From an uncultured bacterium (GTDB taxonomy: Bacteria; Verrucomicrobiota; Kiritimatiellia; CAIVKH01): a stretch of 62,522 nt of DNA. The notes below the pieces were generated by a model. That model had not been told where the DNA came from. It did no database searches and saw only the letters and a list, made by a program, of their open reading frames with translations. Below are positions 60,838-62,522 of this stretch, one piece after another. Position 1 is the stretch's first letter; each line of letters starts with the position of its first letter. The stretch lies in contig CAIVKH010000109.1 of assembly GCA_903906425.1 (NCBI GenBank), positions 1 through 62,522 on the forward strand, given 5' to 3'. The translations under genes were made by a program, and so were the position numbers.

Positions 60838-62172
60838 ATGAGAAGCAACTTGTCTGTCAGCCGTCGTGGGATGTTGAAAATTCTGGCCGCGTCGTCGGCG
60901 CCGCTTTTTTTGCCGCGCCGGATGTTTGGCGCGGATGCGCCGTCGAATAAAATCACGGTTGCGAGCATCGGCGTAGGCTGGCAGGGCGGCAGCAACCTCG
61001 GTTCGTTTCTCGGCTGTGGCGACTGCCGCGTCGTCGCGATCTGCGACGTGGACGAGGGGCATCTGAACGGCGCGATCAAGAAGGTCAACGAGCACTACAA
61101 GAGTTCCGATTGCAAAGGCTACAAGGATTACCGCGAGCTGCTCGCGCGAAAGGACATTGACGCGGTCGCGATTTCGACGCCGGACCACTGGCACTCGATT
61201 CCCGCCATCGCCGCGGCCAATGCGGGCAAGGATATTTTCTGCGAGAAGCCGCTGTCGAAGACGCTGGCCGAGGGCATCGCGATGGTCGAGGCGGTGCAGA
61301 AAAACAAACGCATCTGGCAGACCGGCTCGTGGCAGCGCAGCCAGAACTTTTTCCGCTGGGCCGCGGAGCTGGTGCAGAACGGCTACATCGGCAAGGTCAC
61401 CCGCTGCGAAGTCGGCCTGCCGTCCGGCCATTCGGATTTCGAGAAGACCGGCCACGACAAGCCGAATTGCGAACCGCCCGCGGGCCTGGATTATGAATTC
61501 TGGACCGGCCCGTCGCAGATGATGCCGTTCAATCCGTGCCGTTTTCACAAGAACTGGCGGTGGAATTACAACACGGGCGGCGGTCAGCTCATGGACTGGA
61601 TCGGCCATCACTGCGACATCGGACACTGGGGCCTCGCCAATCCGAAATTCGGCTGCGGCCCCGATGACGCAATCGGCCCGAGCGAAATTTCGGCGACCGC
61701 GGAGTTCCCGCCGAAGGACGATGTGTGGAACACCGCGACGAAGTTCAAGATCGAGTGCAAATATCCCAACGATGTCGAGGTCGTCATCGCCGGTGGCTAC
61801 AACGAAATCAAAGGCGGCACAAAATGGATCGGCCCGGACGGCTGGGTCCACGTCAACCGCGGCGTGTTCGAGACCTCCAAGAAAGAGTGGCAGGAAGAAA
61901 TCAAGAACAAGGAAAAGGACGGCAAGCTCGACATCACGCTCTACAAGTCGCCCGGCCACCAACAGGAATTTCTCGACAGCATCAAATCGCGCAAGCGCAC
62001 GCTCACGCCTGTCGAAATCGCGCACCGCTCGCAGTCGCCGGGACACCTCGGCTACATCGCGTCGGTCGTCGGCCGCAAACTCAAATGGGATGCCGCCAAG
62101 CAGGAAATCATCGGCGACGACGAGGCGACGAAATTGCTGTCGCGAACGTTCCGCGCCCCGTGGCACATCTGA
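60838..62172 (+). CDS. Gfo/Idh/MocA family oxidoreductase with Tat signal
   Basis: 444 residues. SRRGMLKILAASSAPLFLP is a twin-arginine signal. The Rossmann domain follows: ITVASIGVGWQGGSNL, VVAICDVDEGH, AVAISTPDHWH, and IFCEKPLSKTLAEG with the family EKP. The second domain has GGGQLMDWIGHHCDIGHWG with His residues near the active site. Tat-exported members oxidise or rearrange sugars in the periplasm with tightly bound NAD(P). Substrate not evident. ATG at 60838 preferred over the upstream in-frame ATG at 60802. Confidence 0.94.
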   Translation: MRSNLSVSRRGMLKILAASSAPLFLPRRMFGADAPSNKITVASIGVGWQGGSNLGSFLGCGDCRVVAICDVDEGHLNGAIKKVNEHYKSSDCKGYKDYRELLARKDIDAVAISTPDHWHSIPAIAAANAGKDIFCEKPLSKTLAEGIAMVEAVQKNKRIWQTGSWQRSQNFFRWAAELVQNGYIGKVTRCEVGLPSGHSDFEKTGHDKPNCEPPAGLDYEFWTGPSQMMPFNPCRFHKNWRWNYNTGGGQLMDWIGHHCDIGHWGLANPKFGCGPDDAIGPSEISATAEFPPKDDVWNTATKFKIECKYPNDVEVVIAGGYNEIKGGTKWIGPDGWVHVNRGVFETSKKEWQEEIKNKEKDGKLDITLYKSPGHQQEFLDSIKSRKRTLTPVEIAHRSQSPGHLGYIASVVGRKLKWDAAKQEIIGDDEATKLLSRTFRAPWHI

Positions 62173-62228
62173 CCGCGCAGTGTGGACCGAGGATGGACTG
62201 AAATCTGAAATACGGTTAGATTGATGGT

Positions 62229-62435
62229 ATGAGTACCGCAGAAATTATCGCCGAACTCCCCAGGCTCACGCATCAGGAGCGTCGTGATTTGACGCGACGG
62301 CTGATCGAGATTGAGGAGGACTCACAGGTTCTTGCCGATTGTGATCGTCGCGCTGACGAAAACTTTCTGGTGCTCGACGCAATGGAGGATGAGGATGCCC
62401 GCCGTAACCAGACCCGGCGAGATATGGCTCGTTGA
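62229..62435 (+). CDS. Probable antitoxin of a MazEF-like pair
   Basis: 68 residues: MSTAEIIAELPRLTHQERRD, then RRLIEIEEDSQVLADC and an acidic-basic tail. The opening (ExIxxLPxLxxxExxxLxxxL) is the usual form of small antitoxins in cyanobacteria and verrucomicrobia. It overlaps the toxin gene by 41 bp, a common arrangement. A dimer would bind its own promoter and neutralise the toxin. Confidence 0.8.
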   Translation: MSTAEIIAELPRLTHQERRDLTRRLIEIEEDSQVLADCDRRADENFLVLDAMEDEDARRNQTRRDMAR

Positions 62436-62522
62436 TCTGGGACTGGCGGCGAAGATTCGCCCCTGCCTGATATTGAGCGACTATCCAAGCGACGACGAAC
62501 TGGCGCTCGTTCTGATCGTACC
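62395..62522 (+). CDS. PemK/MazF-like toxin (3' end outside window)
   Basis: The frame from the ATG at 62395 reads MPAVTRPGEIWLVDLGLAAK, then IRPCLILSDYPSDDELALVLIV before the window ends (42 residues visible). RPGEIWLVDLG and RPCLIL are the conserved PemK/MazF N-terminal strands of this mRNA-cleaving RNase fold; the catalytic Thr is not yet reached. GGAGG lies upstream within the antitoxin gene. Confidence 0.87.
   Translation, partial: MPAVTRPGEIWLVDLGLAAKIRPCLILSDYPSDDELALVLIV

Noticed and set aside
60655-62166. 503-residue minus-strand ORF
   Set aside because: Antisense to the Gfo/Idh/MocA gene, with palindrome-derived residues at its end.

Overview
The window is high-GC (roughly 60%) chromosomal DNA of a heterotrophic Gram-negative bacterium, most likely a member of the PVC superphylum (Verrucomicrobiota, Kiritimatiellota or Lentisphaerota). 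Support comes from the mix of families: secreted polysaccharide-degrading beta-helix and TIM-barrel enzymes, uroporphyrinogen-decarboxylase-family proteins, NIPSNAP, Gfo/Idh/MocA proteins with twin-arginine leaders, a PilMNO-secretin locus arranged like the Akkermansia one, a HzsA-like cytochrome fusion, and a 15-bp palindrome scattered between genes. I saw no rRNA or tRNA gene, integrase, transposase or CRISPR array, but I could not run a covariance or homology search.

Layout. 1-4.4 kb: carbohydrate genes on the minus strand (partial sugar porter, GH141-like beta-helix protein, URO-D family protein). 4.6-8.5 kb: an accessory island with a 17-position 21-bp phased array, two hypothetical genes, a nested-hairpin miniature element, a Cas7/RAMP-like standalone protein, a low-GC small ORF, two pentanucleotide arrays each ending in a terminator-like hairpin, and a nuclease-fold protein. 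8.5-16.5 kb: an MFS carrier, a four-gene DUF3570/ApbE/thioredoxin/DUF4266 operon, an enolase-superfamily enzyme and a YkgJ pair. 16.5-31 kb: YlbF-like protein, methyltransferase, GH42-like enzyme, VWA protein, a solute-binding protein missing a lobe, CBM9-like protein, UspA, DUF3431, two large uncharacterised proteins and thiD. 30.5-40.5 kb: ComEC with an eroded metallo-beta-lactamase domain, NIPSNAP, a cellulase-like enzyme, glucuronate isomerase, glycerate kinase, FmdB zinc ribbon, Sel1 protein. 40.5-53.8 kb: one long minus-strand type IV pilus-like operon ending in a 1911-residue surface protein. 54-62.5 kb: MFS, RmlD, purple-acid-phosphatase-like enzyme, HzsA-like cytochrome, Gfo/Idh/MocA oxidoreductase and a MazEF-like pair cut by the window end.

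Three structures are not explained by ordinary genes. (1) An array with GCAT cores at exactly 21-bp steps (about 4644-4984) just upstream of a small helical protein gene. (2) Two arrays of GGYNN pentamers (7709-7773, 7807-7881), each closed by a CTGCTG-TTTTT hairpin, next to a RAMP-like protein gene. (3) About 43 copies of the palindrome TTCCAATNATTGGAA in 17 clusters, nearly always at centre-to-centre steps of exactly 32 bp, sitting at gene ends but in one case forming the core of a signal peptide.
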